A stretch of DNA of 64,000 nt from Streptomyces sp. NRRL S-340 (GTDB taxonomy: Bacteria; Actinomycetota; Actinomycetes; Streptomycetales; Streptomycetaceae): the NCBI RefSeq assembly GCF_000720185.1, contig NZ_JOIY01000019.1, positions 61,797-125,796 on the forward strand, written 5' to 3'. Positions 63,116 to 64,000 of this stretch are shown here, piece by piece; the stretch's first letter is position 1; each line of letters opens with the position of its first letter. Below the pieces are notes generated by a model. The model made no database searches. It saw only the letters and a list, made by a program, of their open reading frames with translations, and was not told the DNA's origin. A program made the position numbers and the translations under genes.

Positions 63116-63811
63116 TCATACCCCGAACACAGCCGTGCTCCCAACCACGACGGGACCGCCGAGCGCATTGCACACGGAGACGATCCGCTGCATCTCACGC
63201 CGCGTCAGCGAGGCGTCCACCGGCAGCGCCAGCGTGTCTGCGGCGGCCCGCTCGGTCTCCGGCAGGGACACGCAGCGCCGGAACTCGGGCAGCCGGTGCA
63301 CGGGCGTCTTCACGGGGACCCGGCAGTCGACTCCCCTCGCCCGCACGGCCCGTGCGAAGGCGTCACGGTCGGGCCGGCCGTTGCCCGGCACCCGCACCAC
63401 GTACTGCTGGTAGGCGTGTCCGTCGCCCCCGTCGGGCGTCCGCACGCCCCGCAGCCTGGCGTCCAGATAGGCGGCACGCTCCCTGCGCCGCGCCCTCTCG
63501 TCGTACGGCGCCTCGGACTCCGCGTGCTCCAGCACCAGCAGCCCGTGCCGCCGTCCGACCGCGCGCAGCCCCGCGAGGTCCGCGGACCGGCCGAAGCGGT
63601 GGACGGCAACGACGGCCGCGGTCCGGGGAGTTACGGCCGCTTCGACGGCGGACGGGTCGAGGCAGTAGGTCACGGGGTCTATGTCGGCGAACACCGGAAG
63701 CGCACCCACCTGGACGGCAGCCTCGGCCACCTCGACGTTGCCGAACGCCGGAACGACGACTTCATCACCGACTCCGACGCCGGCGGCTCTGAGCAGAGCA
63801 GCAGTACCCAT
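63116..63811 (-). CDS. Truncated DegT/DnrJ/EryC1/StrS-type protein
   Basis: A 231-residue remnant-like member of the PLP-dependent sugar aminotransferase superfamily. It begins directly at the MGTAALLRAAGVGVGDEVVVPAFG motif, lacking the first ~50 residues of the family. DIDPVTYCLDPSAVEAAVTPRTAAVVAVHRFG matches the middle. After LLVLEHAESE the family's PLP-Lys segment (SFxxxK, GEGG) is missing and replaced by a short Arg-rich stretch. The C-terminal part (QYVVRVP...PVHRLPEF) is recognisable. Without the lysine it cannot be a normal aminotransferase. It lies between the rRNA terminator and tRNA-Thr. The ribosome site is poor. Confidence 0.7.
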   Translation of the reverse strand: MGTAALLRAAGVGVGDEVVVPAFGNVEVAEAAVQVGALPVFADIDPVTYCLDPSAVEAAVTPRTAAVVAVHRFGRSADLAGLRAVGRRHGLLVLEHAESEAPYDERARRRERAAYLDARLRGVRTPDGGDGHAYQQYVVRVPGNGRPDRDAFARAVRARGVDCRVPVKTPVHRLPEFRRCVSLPETERAAADTLALPVDASLTRREMQRIVSVCNALGGPVVVGSTAVFGV

Positions 63812-63860
63812 GCGGCGGATGCTGCTTGGGCAACGTGAACGTCAAGTGACGGAGAACAAA

Positions 63861-63902
63861 AAAGGGTTGGACCCGGAACCGAAGTTCCAGGTCCAACCCT
63901 TT
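63861..63902 (-). terminator. rRNA operon terminator
   Basis: A long stem (63861-63879 with 63884-63902, one mismatch) with a TTCG tetraloop on the minus strand, followed by TTTTTTGTTCT. It lies immediately past the 5S rRNA 3' end. Confidence 0.93.
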
Positions 63903-63909
63903 GAATGAT

Positions 63910-64000
63910 TGTTCGGCGGTGTCCTACTCTCCCACAGGGTCCCCCCTGCAGTACCATCGGCGCTGTAAGGCTTAGCTTCCGGGTTCGGAATGTAACCGGG
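63910..64000 (-). rRNA. 5S ribosomal RNA, 3' part
   Basis: Minus-strand sequence matching the 3' three-quarters of bacterial 5S rRNA, including the conserved CCGAAC/GGTTCGGAA region and the 3' terminal GTAGGACACCGCCGAACA. About 91 nt are inside the window and the 5' end lies beyond it. It is the last gene of an rrn operon transcribed leftwards. Confidence 0.92.

Overview
The window looks like a core chromosomal segment of a Streptomyces species. It is very GC-rich, nearly every codon in the real genes ends in G or C, GTG and occasional TTG starts are common, and the gene order follows the S. coelicolor hflX-rshA-dapF-miaA-miaB-glu-recX-recA-lhr-clgR-cinA-pgsA-rimO-ftsK-osaB-osaA region. No prophage, insertion sequence, CRISPR array or biosynthetic cluster is visible.

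Layout. Positions 1-4.7 kb hold an isochorismatase-like hydrolase, a divergent GlxA-type AraC regulator and two tandem lipoprotein trypsin-like proteases. From 4.8 to 13.7 kb the minus strand carries hflX, a secreted M1 aminopeptidase, rshA (stringent response), dapF (lysine/peptidoglycan), a small membrane protein and miaA. From 13.8 to 20.8 kb there are two small plus-strand genes (one MT0933-type antitoxin-like), a class III dioxygenase-like protein, miaB, a GT87-like membrane protein, a MazG-like pyrophosphohydrolase and a TAXI-type binding protein. From 20.8 to 26.9 kb lies the glutamate uptake module: the two-component system gluR-gluK, divergent from the ABC importer gluABCD, with a tandem 11-bp operator overlapping the gluA -35 box.

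From 27 to 30.4 kb a FAD monooxygenase is followed by a G-rich tandem repeat array and then a sulfur operon: a Cys-codon leader peptide, cysteine dioxygenase and a rhodanese. From 30.5 to 36.4 kb are recX-recA with an SOS box, a probably frameshifted membrane gene, an AI-2E family permease, a DUF3046 gene, an unknown alpha/alpha-barrel-like protein and the azlCD exporter. From 37 to 45 kb come an AraC regulator, the giant helicase lhr, a Nei-type glycosylase and a membrane protein. From 45 to 53 kb the minus-strand cell-envelope and RNA-modification block runs ftsK, rodZ-like, rimO, pgsA, cinA, clgR. From 53 to 63 kb are the osmoadaptation pair osaA/osaB and a large RsbW/PAS/GAF/PP2C regulator. 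The right edge holds tRNA-Thr, a degenerate DegT-family gene and the 3' end of an rRNA operon (terminator and partial 5S rRNA) entering on the minus strand.

The most interesting items are the cysteine leader peptide before cysteine dioxygenase, the putative GluR operator, the G-quadruplex-prone repeat array, the ten-unit HAMP array of OsaA without membrane segments, a set of apparently leaderless genes (TANNNT 6-7 nt before ATG), a 23-bp perfect inverted repeat next to a 4x20-bp repeat, and a truncated DegT-family protein lacking its catalytic region. I did not find a clearly new multi-gene system. All positions were read by eye, and comparisons with S. coelicolor rest on general knowledge, not on a search.
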